NCBI GenBank assembly: GCA_029851415.1
Contig: CM056742.1
Coordinates: 16,905,736-16,969,735 of the forward strand
Direction: 5' to 3'
Length of the DNA: 64,000 bases
Source of the DNA: Eretmocerus hayati
Taxonomy: Eukaryota; Arthropoda; Insecta; Hymenoptera; Aphelinidae
The position numbers were made by a program, and so were the translations under genes. Numbering within the stretch: position 1 is the stretch's first letter; every line of letters begins with the position of its first letter. This document shows positions 11,142-21,771 of this stretch, piece by piece. The notes beneath the pieces were generated by a model that had not been told where the DNA came from, did not search any database, and worked only from the letters and a program-made list of their open reading frames with translations.

Positions 11142-12109
11142 CCGGCACTAGGGCGGCCGAGGGTGCGGGGGGAGAAAAGAGTCCATCATGGCTGCCCTGG
11201 GGTGATACTGCAGTATTGTCTTGCATTGGAGCTGATCGTTTTCAATTTATTGTGAGCCTTGAAATTAGAAAAATTCTAGTACACGTTGTATGTGATGTTG
11301 CTGGATGGAAGTGCAGAGAGGGGAAAATAATTCCATGGTCCAGATTGTGGGTCAAGCGCAGCATTATACCAAGTAATAGACCAGCTAATACTAATGGAAC
11401 AGCTAACCTTATGATACAAAACAACTGTGAGTGTGTGTGCAATTGTGTCTTTTTGCTTATGACTTGGAGTGAAACATCCATTGTGATATTTACCGATGAG
11501 AACTAAAACAGAGGGGAAGATCTGTAATTTTATTCGCTTGTGCCTTCTTGGAAACCCTGGAGTAGTGTAAGCGCGGCTCCCCTTACCAAGCTAGTACATT
11601 GTTATTTGTGAGTATCATTCAATTTTGACTCGTTGTCAGTCCCATCTCATTTCAGTTTTCATCCAAGAATGTCTCTTGGCTATTTGAAACACTCCCATGA
11701 GAATCAGACAGATTTACCGGTACTGCTCAGCTCTGATGAGAGTTTCTCGTGAAGTCAAGTACGTGTTGAGACATTGAAGACTTTCCAACATCTCTTTATC
11801 GGAGTCTTCCAACTATGTATTTCCTTGTTTTGGATTGTACCGCCAGTCATGAGGTGAGTATTAGCTGGTCCATTACTTTGTATAATGCTACGCTTGACCC
11901 ACAATCTGGACCATGAAATTATTTGTCCCTGACTGCACTTCCATCCAGCAACATCACATATAACGTGTACTTGAATTTTTCCAATTTCAAGGCTCACAAT
12001 AAATAAAAAAGGATCAGCTCCCATGCGAAACAATACTACAGTGTCACCACAGGGCAGCCATGATGGATTCTCCCCTTCCCTCCGCGCCTCTTGGCCGCCC
12101 TAGTGCCGG
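11142..12109. mobile_element. 968-bp long-inverted-repeat element at TA
   Basis: The ends are CCGGCACTAGGGCGGCC and its reverse complement. Arms of about 240-250 bp (to about 11390 and from about 11855) are near-complementary. TA dinucleotides flank both sides (11140-11141, 12110-12111), as for Tc1/mariner-type insertion. It separates the RNase H region from the recombinase of the DIRS element. It has no transposase. The open frames in the two arms (11242-11481 and 11755-12033) are mirror translations of the same repeat. Confidence 0.8.
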
Positions 12110-12111
12110 TA

Positions 12112-12727
12112 GACGTTCACTCCCAAATGGTAAGGATTCTTCTGGAATGCCTCTCAACCGGAATGCTGACCTGAAAAGAATCCTGCCACCAGGGTAATCT
12201 TGTCCCCGGACGGCCCTGCTTGATTGCTAGAAAGGAGGATACTGGTTTTAGCATCAAATCTAGGTAATTTTGACCGTAGCATCCGTTGGAACAAGCGATA
12301 CCATGGCTGTGCTGGCCAATCAGGCACAACCATCATCCCGGTTGCTTTTTCATTCTTACTTTTTCCAGTGATTTCAGAATGATTAAGAAAGGTGGGAATA
12401 CGTTAAAGAAATACGCTTCTCATGATATGGTGAATGCATCGACTGCAATGGAATCAGGATCTTTGTGCCAAGACACAAATTTCTCGCATGTTGTGTTAAC
12501 TCTACTAGCGAACAAATCGACAACCGGCTTTCCGAAGGAATGGCAAATCTTAGTGAAAGTTTTCTGTGACAATTCAATTTCTTCATTTGGCTCTAGTTTA
12601 CGAGATTCGTAATCTGTTTCAAAATTTCCTTTGGATGCGATGTACGTGGCCAGGCCTGTACGTGGCAAAAATCGAAATATTTCTTTAATCGCACCTTTGC
12701 CAGATGTCACGCGTGACGTGATTGAGA
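12112..12727 (-). pseudogene. DIRS RNase H C-terminal part and linker
   Basis: The minus strand opens with LNHVTRDIWQRC, which continues the RNase H interrupted at 17135. A stop and a one-base frameshift follow, and the match resumes as IASKGNFETDYESRKLEPN, VVDLFASRVN and FVSWHKDPDSIAVDAFTIS. Further down, DWPAQPWYRLF is the typical DIRS linker before the recombinase. Several frame changes confirm decay. The boundary at 12727 is abrupt and marks the start of the 4.4-kb insertion. Confidence 0.85.
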
Positions 12728-13522
12728 TCTTCCCCCCTCCCACTTTACTTTTTCCAAAAGTCTAACTTGGCGAGTATCACCATTCTTTCCCCCCATTACT
12801 TCATCTGAGATCAAAGTATGAATTTCAATTCTTGAGGGTCATGAGATCAGGGGAAACATGTCGAGTAACTTTTCACCAGAATCTTAACGTCAAACAAATG
12901 AAGAGAGATTGCAAAATATTGATTTCAATTCTTGAGAGTCATGAGATCAGGAAAAGTATGTCGAGTAATTTTTTTACAAAATCTGAATGTGAAATGCATG
13001 AAAAATGATTGATTACATTACAATCTGATTATCTCTCTCTAAGTTTGACTCAACTTGAGTTACTCACCATCTCTCTTTTCCTTAAAATATATTGCAAGTA
13101 ATAGACCAATAAAAAAACAGAAGTGAGAAAATTCAATCTAGGATTGATAGTTCCAGTTTGGAAGTCAGTAAAGATGGTGAGTAACTCAAGTTGAGTCAAA
13201 CTTACAGAGAGATAATCAGATTGTAATGTAATCAATCATTTTTCATGCATTTCACATTCAGATTTTGCAAAAAAATTACTCGACATACTATTCTTGATCT
13301 CATGACTCTCAAGAATTGAAATCAATATTTTGCAATCTCTCTTCATTTGTTTGACGTTTAGATTTTGGTAAAAAGTTACTCGACATGTTTCCCCTGATTT
13401 CACGACCCTCAAGAATTGAAATTCGTACTTTGATCTCAGATGAAGTAATGGGGGGGGGGGGGACGGTGGTGATACTCGCCAAGTTAGACTTTTGGAAAAA
13501 GTAAAGTGGGAGGGGGGAAGAT
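12727..13522. repeat. 0.8-kb near-perfect palindrome
   Basis: The left arm 12727-13072 and right arm 13172-13522 are near-identical in opposite orientation, around a 99-bp spacer (13073-13171). Outer ends are ATCTTCCCCCCTCCCAC and its reverse complement. Arms differ at few positions, including an expanded G tract at about 13450. It forms the left edge of the insertion described for 12728-17134. Confidence 0.85.
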
Positions 13523-14779
13523 TTCAGGACTTGGCTATGGCAATGATTGAAAATTTCCAGATTGACAAATATAAGCTGTGAACAGTAACATGTAGAAAAA
13601 CCAAAACCACTTACCCATATCTTATTCATAAAAATCATCCCCCCAATGAACAGCAGTGTGCTATGTTCCAAGATAAATACTTTTGAATCCCAAGCAACAG
13701 AATCTGGACCAGTACAACTTTTTGTTTTTGATAGCAAAACTTGGAATCAGTTCATGAAATTCAACTTAACTTGATGCAAAGAATCTCAACTCTACTTTTA
13801 ATAGTATAAGGTTTTTAGTTTATGAGAAACTTCTGGATTGTGAAAATTCCTTACACGAGTTGGTTCATCCGCTCTCCAAGGAGAGAGGATCCCAACCACC
13901 AAAATGACCAACTAATGGGTGACTAACAAATGAAACATGGAATTATGACAATACATCTGTTTCTCAACACTATTTGAAAACCAAAAACTTGAACAAATTT
14001 CAACTAGGACATTGATTATCTGTGATACATTAAGAAGTTCAAGTGCTGCGTGGGAACTCATTTTGCGAATGAAGATACAATAGCGTTATGTGAGAAGTGC
14101 TTTGATGCCAGACAGAATGATCCTCAAAGTACATCCAGATGAATGTATGGATCCAGTTTCTATGTTAATTGACTTCTTCGCCCTACATTTTTCCAAGTTT
14201 AACTTACCAGTTTTCTCTAAGAGCGTAAATGTGCTACTTATTCTCAATAATAATTTTAATGAATCAGATGAACCCTGAACAACTCTTAATTAGACCTATT
14301 TAGGAATTGACATATGCCCACTAGCTCTTGATGAAGTCTTTAGCATGAATGTAAGTGGCACGTCAAAACAGCTCAGACCCATAAATCAAGAGTAAAAGTG
14401 TAGCCAAGACTAAGATGTACAGTGATATGCAATGAAAGTATATAAAATTGATTAGAGATCACTAATACACATATCACAAGAACTGTTCCACAGTCACTAA
14501 TAGGACTGACCACTCCTACAACATCTAAATGTGAGAGACGATCTCTCTTGTGTTGAGCCCGAATAAGGTTTTGGTGAGATATGAGGAATAGCTTGAATGG
14601 ATAATAGATTAGTTGCAATGTAATTCTCCCACTATAGAGTAGATTATGAACTTGAGATACACAATTTATAGCTTCAGAGTCAGGTCTATCTCAAGTATCG
14701 GAGAAAGTTAAAATCAACAGGAATAAAATGTACATCAATGCTTAATGGCACCCATGCATCATAAACTCTACAAAAATAT
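13523..14779. other. Non-coding part of the 4.4-kb insertion
   Basis: AT-rich sequence with only short frames and no recognisable domain or terminal repeat. Confidence 0.5.
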
Positions 14780-14859
14780 TTGAAGATTATTCTTGACACT
14801 TCACCTTGCACTGCACAACAGCAAGAATGGCGCACATTTCGGCCATCAGACCATCATTT

Positions 14860-15260
14860 TTCAATCACTGCAAACAAGAGAGCATACATCAGATGGCTTC
14901 TTTTGCTTTCTCTAAAGAGAAAGCTTTGTTTTCACCCCAACGAAAATTTGATCAAATTTTTCATCAAAATCAACATATTCTTCAACAAAATCCCTCTTAT
15001 CGAAAAAAGCCAACGACCATTCTCTTCCTCTCGCCAAAAGCTATCAAATGTAGGTAACACTTTTCCTCCTAATGTCCTCCCAAATCTGCCAAAGACTCAT
15101 CTTTCCAACCCATTTTCCGTGTTTGTGTGTGTGTATGTATGTATGTTGTTTTATATTGGACACGCTTTCTCTTTTACTATTCGCCTTATCAACTTTTGGC
15201 TTTCTACAAGTTGTAGAGAATCCAATTTCTGAGAGCCCAGTGATTTGGCACCTTTCGGAT
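14860..15260 (+). repeat. Dispersed non-coding repeat, copy 1
   Basis: Matches the minus strand of 37080-37450 over several hundred bases (shared TTTGCTTTCTCTAAAGAGA, CTCGCCAAAA, TCTACAAGTTGTAGAGAATC). It also matches the minus strand of 21805-21893 over the CTCGCCAAAATCTATC part. The long open frames at 14780-15232 and in the minus strand of 37061-37462 come from this repeat. They are low-complexity and unlike any family I know. Confidence 0.65.
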
Positions 15261-15363
15261 CCCAGTCAAATTTGATCCATGGGCTTTTTGAACAAAAAGT
15301 GCTCAAATTTCAACTTTTAATACATAAATATCTTTTTCCCACACACTCTTACAACAAATTGAG

Positions 15364-16400
15364 TCACCTAAACTATGATTTTTTCTGCGAGATCTATTGA
15401 TTGGTTATTACCGAAATTCCATTTAATCTCTACAGATCTCAAATTTTCAAAAAAATCAAAATTTTCACCAAAAATTTTTTTTTGAGCCTTTTTAAACCTA
15501 CCGCATCCTAATTCTGTCTCAACCAACTAATAGATATCATCGAAAAAACCCAAGACTAGATGGCTCAAATCCTTCTAAAAAGCTCCCTCCAAAAAATAAT
15601 TCAAAAAATAAAGGAAAATTTCCCTTAATATTCAATTTTTCCTCCTACCTTCCTTCATGACTCATTTATCTCAATCTTGATGACCTAAACTATGATTTTT
15701 TCTGCGAGATCTATCGATTGGTTAATACCGAAATTCCATTTAATCTCTACAGATCTCGAATTTTCAAAAAAATCAAAATTTTCACCAAAAATTTTTTTTT
15801 GAGCCTTTTTAAACCTACCGCATCCAAATTCTGTCTCAACCAACTAATAGATATCATCGAAAAAACCTAAGACTAGATGGCTCAAATCCTTCTAAAAAGC
15901 TTACTCCAAAAAATAATTCAAAAAATAAAGGAAAATCTCCCTTAATATTCAATTTTTGCTCCTACCTTCCTTCATGACTCATTTATCTCAATCTTAATGA
16001 CCTAAACTATGATTTTTTCTGCGAGATCTATCGATTGGTTAATACCGAAATTTCATTTAATCTCTACAGATCTCAAATTTTCAAAAAAATCAAAATTTTC
16101 ACCAAAAATTTTTTTTTAGCCTTTTTAAACCTACCGCATCCAAATTCTGTCTCAACCAACTAATAGATATCATCGGAAAAACCTAAGACTAGATGGCTCA
16201 AATCCTTCTAAAAAGCTTACTCCAAAAAATAATTCAAAAAATAAAGGAAAATTTCCCTTAATATTCAATTTTTCCTTCTACCTTCCTTCATGACTCATTT
16301 ATCTCAATCTTAATATGATTTTTTCTGCGAGATCTATCGATTGGTTAATACAGAAATTTCATTTAATCTCTACAGATCTCAACTTTTCAAAAAAATCAAA
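15364..16400 (+). repeat. 317-bp tandem repeat, ~3.2 copies
   Basis: CCTAAACTATGATTTTTTC begins at 15367, 15684 and 16001. A fourth, truncated copy starts at about 16314, about 12 bp short of register. Each unit continues through GATTGGTTAATACCGAAAT and ACCTACCGCATCC. Copies are very similar, so the expansion is fairly recent. Tandem minisatellites inside the body are common in non-autonomous Helitrons. Confidence 0.9.
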
Positions 16401-17112
16401 ATTTTTATCAAAAGTTTCTTCTTATCAAAAAAATCAAAATTTTTATCCAAAGATACAAAAAAGTATAATATAGTTTCAATTATCATGTGGAAAGGAATTT
16501 CACATTATATTTTTCATACAATTTTAGAATGATGATGGTCTGGTTATACTAATTATCATCATATGACGCTTGGAGAAAGCTTTCTGCTAATCACTTTTAG
16601 CAGCGTATTTTACTAGTAGACCAACAATGAGATTGGCATCAATTTGTACTAATTCTTCACTGTATTCGATACACGTGCAGAGAGTAAACACTCATCTGGA
16701 ACAGAACCTGAATGGTGAATATGGTCTGCTAGCTTGCTTTAGTCGCTCATTCATGCCATAATTCACGCACACAAGGCCGATTGTGTCAAACCGACGCAGT
16801 GTCGACTTCGAGATGAGTCGAATCTCGAAAGTGGCTGGAGACGAAAATCCACGATGAATTTCGTCGGGGAGGGTCTCAAATTTGTCGGTTGTGAAACGAT
16901 GCCATTAGTTCATACATCGACGAAACAAAATAGTATTTCGATAGAGAAATGATCAAACTGGCGATTACTGGAGCTCATCGTGGCTGATGATTGCAAGAAT
17001 CCATCATATTCTATGATCGAGGCAAAACGAGAGGTTAAAAAGTCCCAACTTGGCGTATATAAGGCTACGGCAGCGCTGCAAGTTTTTCTTATATATATAT
17101 ATACTCGCCAGC
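16401..17112. other. Right part of the 4.4-kb insertion
   Basis: No gene seen. The last bases before 17134 form the hairpin AAGGCGC-TACC-GCGCCTT, preceded by a short TA microsatellite (about 17091-17102). Confidence 0.5.
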
Positions 17113-17134
17113 AAGGCGCTACCGCGCCTTTTGA

Positions 17135-17997
17135 TTCTCATACTATATGCCACCCATGCGATAAATATATGAAATACCAGCGGTGCTGTCAATGTGCAAT
17201 AGAATTTGGCAATTATGGCAGTCATTTGGGAAAATTTTGAGACCCAAGGAGGCTACAAGTAATTCAAGATGATTGATTGATGAAGAGAAATCTTTCTCTA
17301 CCTCTAACCAATGGCCATTTGCTCTCTTGTGTTCGCAAGCAGCACTCCAGCCAGTTAAGGACGCGTCTGTGAAGTTCCTAGATCATAGTGCGTATGTCGT
17401 ATAGGATTATTAGGTGCGTTTTCAAAGATCGACACTAGTTCAGTTCTGCTATGATTCTTTCCGTGATTGCCATTGAAGCATTATAATTCCCCTCGCTAGA
17501 CTGGAGGGCTGGAAACTTGACTCTCGCAGGTTTTTGTGTAGAGCCATCCATAATTAACGGCATTGCAACGAGACATTGAGAACCCTATCGTGTTTGCAAA
17601 TTTTCGGATTCTGATCTTCTGGTTTATTTTTACATTAATAAGGATCTTAATTTTCGATAGTTTGTCATCGTGTAACTCTACAGCCATCAAACCGGAGTCG
17701 TAGATAAAACCTAAGTACTTACATCTTGGACTGCTGGCTAAGGCACTTTTTTCGAAATTTACAATGGATCCTAATTCCTTCAGTAGGGCTAATGCTATAC
17801 GTGTGTGACGAAGGCATTCTTCGTAAGAATTCCCAATTATCATGAGATCATCTAAGTATATTACGCACAGAATACCTAGTTTACGCAAGTGAGCGATCAC
17901 TGGTTTTAAAATTTTGGTGAAAACGTAAAGGGCCATGCTTAGGCCGGAAGGTAGGCAAGTGAATTCGTAAATCTTATTTCTGAATTAGAATATGAGG
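17135..17997 (-). pseudogene. DIRS reverse transcriptase C-part and RNase H
   Basis: Reading minus from 17997, the RT palm continues with FRNKIYEFTCLPSGLS and VFTKILKPV, and carries the catalytic motif YLDD at 17847-17858. After about 150 bp of poorly conserved connection, RNase H begins with FTDASLTGW, followed by the acidic HLELL and LHIDSTAGISYIYRMGG, which supply the usual D, E and D. A stop (TAA) lies just after the mariner-like insertion (LIF*FRN). Frames change between RT and RNase H. DIRS RT synthesises the cDNA and RNase H removes the template RNA. This copy is split in three and dead. Confidence 0.9.
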
Positions 17998-17999
17998 TA

Positions 18000-18915
18000 C
18001 ACTACTGGTCAAAAGTTTGTGCACACCTAAAAAAATACATTTTCGATTTCGCTCACTCGATTGCTCGGATCTCCTTGGTCCAAAATAACTCTACTTGGGC
18101 TCATTTTGTAGCTATTTTGAAGTGCTTTGAATGCTATTTGGTATTTTTCCTGCGCAGCGAAATAGATTTTCGCGAAATCAATCTGAAGTTTCGTAGAATT
18201 CCATAGAAATTGGGTCGTTACGCAAACCTCCGCAAGTCTGGCGGAGATTGATGGATTTAGATGATTCAAAAAGCATCTCAAAGGAGAAGTCAAGAGCTTT
18301 GAAATCCGTTTTTCAAAATTATTCTACCTTGTTTACGGTCCGAGCTGTGGCTGTTTTTGTAAGGGAAGATTTTCCTCGAAGGAGAGTCCCAAAAACCACG
18401 AAAGGTGGAAAAATCGGGCTCACGGTGGTGTTCCTCTGAATTTTTCCAAGTTTTCCGTGTCATCGGCGAGAGGAACCAAGATCAGTGCTTATACCTGTGA
18501 AAAAACGTGTCCATTCATAATTTCTAAATGACTGGTCTTTTTTTCGAGGAAAATCTTCCTCTACAAAAAGAGTCACAGCTCAAACCAGAAACAAGCTAGA
18601 ATAACTTTCAAGAACGGATTTTTAAGCTCTTGACTTCTACTTTCAGATGCCTTTCGAATCATCTAAATCCATCCATTTCCGCCAGACTTGCAAGGATTTG
18701 CGTAATGACCCGATTTTTGTGAAATTCTACAAGGCTTCAGATTGATTTTGCAAAAGTCTATTGAGCTGCGCGGAAAAAATACCAAATAGCTCTTGAAGTA
18801 CTTGAAAAAAGCTACAGAATGAGCCCACGTAGAGTTATTTTGGATTAAGGAGATCCGAGCAGTCGAGTGAAAGTCGAATTTTTTTTAGGTGTGCACAATC
18901 TCCTGACCGGTAGTG
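18000..18915. mobile_element. 916-bp Tc1/mariner-like foldback element
   Basis: The ends CACTACTGGTCAAAAGTTTG and the inverted partner ending CCGGTAGTG continue into arms of more than 400 bp that mirror each other to a centre near 18460. TA flanks both sides (17998-17999, 18916-18917). Removing the element with one TA rejoins the RT at HRKY-LIF. The terminal sequence, with the GTGCACACCTAAAAAA tract, resembles Tc1/mariner ends. No transposase is encoded. The frame at 18027-18293 is only an arm. Confidence 0.9.
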
Positions 18916-18917
18916 TA

Positions 18918-19335
18918 TTTACGATGTGACTCGTGTATCAAAACCAGGTAATAATCATCTTTGAGGTCAATCGATGCCATGGAGCAATTAGGTCTCAGAA
19001 GCTTGATAATAGTCCTGCCATCTGCTAGTTTGGAATGACACGTTTCGACGAATTTGGTGTGTCTCTTCAAGTTTAGAATGAGCCTCAATGACCCGTTCGA
19101 TTTTTGGCTAAGAAAAATTGCTGAGAGGAATTGTGATTTACTTCCGGTGCATTCTACTATTCCACCTTTCTGAAGTAATTCTGAAATCGGGAGGGAGATT
19201 TCGATCTCTTCAAAGCCGGATCACTGAACTGGCGGTACTTACGTTTGCCGAGGCAGTTTCTGGAATGGAATTCGGTATCCAGCTAACCACGAGAAAATAG
19301 GTGGATCGGACGTGACTTTAGTCCACTTGTGAGAG
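18918..19335 (-). pseudogene. DIRS reverse transcriptase N-part
   Basis: Minus from about 19335: KWTKVTSDPPIFSWLAGYRI, the characteristic lead-in of DIRS polymerases, then EISLPISELLQKGGIVECT and FLSAIFLSQKSNGSLRLILN (fingers). Palm motif A follows as CSMASIDLKDDYYLVLIHE, with the first catalytic Asp in ASID. The segment ends at HRKY where the 916-bp element is inserted. Two stops lie near 19236-19256. Confidence 0.9.
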
Positions 19336-19399
19336 AAGAAGCGAAGTCTTGCTGCTATACCACTCACAGGGTTTTCTAACGACGGCTGTTGCGACGGTG

Positions 19400-20253
19400 T
19401 TATTGGCTCCTCTTCCTCTGGGGGCTCGAACGGTAATTTTTCTTGGAGTAAGGCTTGCGCCCTTTCCCGCCTGTCGAAGATTGGTCCTTGGACCTCCGAG
19501 CAGGCGGGGTCTTCGAGTTTTTTGGGTCTCTAAAGTTGTTCTGATTATGTCTAGGTGTACCTTGGAAGATCTTGACACTATTTTCAAAGGTTTTCCTTGA
19601 TTTTGCTAGCTCGTCAAGATTCCCTCCAAAAAGCGTTGCTCCCCAGTTAGTATTAGCGGATTTTTCTTTTGCAGCCGAAGCGAGATCAGACATGACTAGA
19701 TTCCGTCTAGATATAATGTCATCTCGTTGGAGATCTGCTAGGAGCTGGATCAAGTCTGCCATACAAGCAAGCGAGGTTTTGTTCTCAAATTCTTCTTTGT
19801 CCTTGTAGCTCTAAGTCACAACATATGATGCTACCGCAAGGCAAGCATTATTCTCCTCCTGTTTGGCGATGATTCGGGTATCTCTGTGTATGAGTCCTTT
19901 TACTGACATATTGAGTTCCTTATCCACTGACGGAGGGTCACTGAAAAGGCAATTTTCTGGTATATGGTACTTTTTGACAAGAGCGGCTCTCTCCGTGTCT
20001 GGTATGCCATGTGATAAGGCGTCTTTCGAGCGTTTCATGAACTCAAAGTGTAGAGGTGGTGCCAGTTTCCTAACTTCATGGAATCTGTTCCCCATGGCAT
20101 TGAAGAGATCCTCACTCAAAGCGAGTTCTTTCTGATCGGACGTTCCAACGTTTTCATTCTTCTCGCCGTTGGTGGGCTTAGTGGAAGTGCTGTGCGAAGC
20201 ATCTGTGTGTTTAGCTGGCGAGCCATAGCGAGATTTTGACGGTAACCTGGAGA
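19400..20253 (-). pseudogene. DIRS gag-like protein, main part
   Basis: The minus frame runs from SRLPSKSRYGSPAKHTDA through LALSEDLFNAMGNRFHEV and a helical region to the basic C-terminus KPYSKKNYRSSPQRKRSQ. It has a single in-frame stop (TAG, 19811-19813). The layout of acidic/helical middle and Arg/Lys-rich tail is typical of DIRS ORF1. No zinc knuckle is seen. The 5' part of the same protein appears to be the Ser/Arg-rich segment at 21381-21591, separated by a possible intron. Confidence 0.75.
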
Positions 20254-21380
20254 CTGATAGGGATCTAGTTTATGCAGAGAAAGATTCGTAGGACGTCAGT
20301 TTTGAGCGTTTTTCTTAAAATGCGACTCAATATCGCGCTCTTTGTATTGCAAGGTTATGAGTCAAACTCTGTTTCGAAATGTCTATACGGGTTGGGAGAT
20401 CGTCAGATAATTCTCGTAGGTCTTTCTGAGTCAAACTCATTCCGCGCATGCAGTTGCGAGTCAAACTCATTCAGCACAAAGTGTTGCGAGTCAAACTCGC
20501 TGCTTTCCAACGGGGCCACTCGAGTCAAACTCGATGTTACAGGCATGTTATAAACTTGTAACGCGGGCCTGACTCGTTCCGTTTAGTTTCAAATCAATGA
20601 ATGTATCCTATTACTGTTAGCCAGATCTCGCCACATGGTGAAGGCCACATGTGTAGGTCGTGTCACGGTGATTCCGAGGGGGTCACCGAGGGCATACATC
20701 CCTCGTTTCTGACATACAAGTCACAAGAGGGACCACGCAGCGGGCGAGTTTAAGTTTGTCCGTGGGCGTTGGCCACAGAGGTCGGTTTCGAACAGTTTGT
20801 TACCTTTCAATTATTTTTTCCGGGACCAACGAGTTGAAGTTGGCGAATCAGGCAAGCGATCCTCGCTGGCTCACTTTTGTCTGATCATTGATTGAGTCAA
20901 TGACCTATCTTTTTCTTAACCTAGGAATTTGATTACCTTTGTTGTACTTGAATCTTAACCAGTCCAATTTCATTGAATAAACCTAATTGACTGAACTACG
21001 ACTCTAACAATCTAATTGTCGTATACACTCGGTAAATGAGCCTGCAAGTCAAACTCACTCGGTAATGCAGCGCTCGACTTTGGCGACAGCGAGTCAAACT
21101 CGCTTGGATTTGCACTTGGGAGATTATGTTCTCGGCGAGCATTCACAAGTCAAACTCATCGCACCATGTTGCACTGCTTCGAGAGGTAAGAGGAATCGCT
21201 AGAGATTTTTCTGCGAAGTACTCTGCCGTTTTCCCGGCATTTTCCTATGCAGCCGACAAGCTCACCGACGAGCAGAAAATGCACGCCACGCGAGGAATGT
21301 AAACCCGTCGTGCGGTCCCCCCTTTCCTCCTCAGGTCGGCGTTCATCTTTGCGAAAGTAGAGTAACCCTGGAAGACTTAC
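20254..21380 (-). other. Possible intron (or insert) in DIRS gag
   Basis: The open Ser/Arg-rich frame reaches TCG-C then GTAAGT (21375-21380 read on minus), a consensus 5' splice site. At 20254-20256 CAG precedes TCTCCAGG. Joining these gives a phase-consistent frame into the main gag segment. The interval (1127 bp) is stop-rich in sense. It holds eight copies of GAGTCAAACTC or AAGTCAAACTC: 20359, 20428, 20458, 20488, 20522, 21046, 21091, 21147. Spliceosomal introns are reported in some DIRS-like elements. An insertion at this site is the alternative. Confidence 0.45.
20359..21157. repeat. GAGTCAAACTC motif cluster
   Basis: Eight copies of an 11-bp dyad (GAGT-CAA-ACTC, two with a leading A). 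Three consecutive spacings are 30, 30 and 34 bp, with flanks that diverge much more than the motif. Confidence 0.75.
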
Positions 21381-21591
21381 GCGAAGAGGATGATGTGTAG
21401 CTGAGCCTGCCTGAAGAGTAGGTTGAGCTTGAGCTCGTGGAGCTGCAGCGGTACCGGCATTTTTTGTGACGCCGACTCGATTGTCTATGCTTGTGATGTC
21501 TCTTGTGCTGCCACCGTTTCCTCGAGGGCTCGTCCGAGGAGGAACTCTCCGAAGATGACCTACTGTGGTCTCGACGTCTCCTTTTTCCCAT
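21381..21591 (-). pseudogene. DIRS gag N-terminus, Ser/Arg-rich
   Basis: It begins MGKRRRRDHSRSSSES at 21591 and is rich in Ser, Arg, Lys and His (KRWQHKRHHKHRQSSRRHKK). Highly basic Ser/Arg-rich starts are usual for the ORF1 protein of DIRS elements. It lies directly inside the 5' terminal repeat, where ORF1 is expected. The open frame continues to 21343, but the match to a plausible splice donor suggests the coding part stops at 21381. Confidence 0.65.
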
Positions 21592-21644
21592 CGTTGATGC
21601 GAACTTCTAACCTTCGATAGGGCTCTTTCATCACAAAGCGAAAG

Positions 21645-21771
21645 AATGAAGAATGACAGAGAAGCGTGCGAGAGGCACGGTGAGGGTCGTACGAGGGCGC
21701 CATGCGCCCTAATCGAACTTTTTTAGCTTGTTAAAATTGTGACTTTCAGCATGAAGTCGGGAGTACTACAT
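21645..21771 (-). repeat. DIRS 5' inverted terminal repeat
   Basis: Inverted counterpart of 9704-9829. A further 33 bp outward (to 21804) match the candidate internal complementary region rather than the other terminal repeat. Confidence 0.8.

Larger units (their letters stand above)
12728..17134 (+). mobile_element. 4.4-kb Helitron-like insertion in RNase H
   Basis: The RNase H reading breaks at YEN (about 17143-17135) and resumes at LNHVTRDIW (12727), so these 4407 bp are inserted. If the junction is placed between A12727 and T17135, the insert begins TCTTCCCC and ends just after a 7-bp hairpin AAGGCGC-TACC-GCGCCTT (17113-17130), with terminal TTGA. Helitrons insert between A and T, begin with TC and carry a 3' hairpin, but normally end CTRR. 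TTGA does not fit exactly. An alternative is a 3-bp GAT duplication. Inside are an 0.8-kb palindrome, a dispersed non-coding repeat and 317-bp tandem repeats. No Rep/helicase was seen, so it would be non-autonomous. Confidence 0.5.

Noticed and set aside
14780..15232. 150-aa open frame, with a similar 133-aa frame on minus at 37061-37462
   Set aside because: Similarity comes from a dispersed non-coding repeat. The composition is low-complexity (Phe/Ser/Asn-rich) and frames shift between copies.
12728..17134. Firm call of Helitron
   Set aside because: The terminal TTGA is not CTRR and the hairpin is closer to the end than usual. Reported only as Helitron-like.
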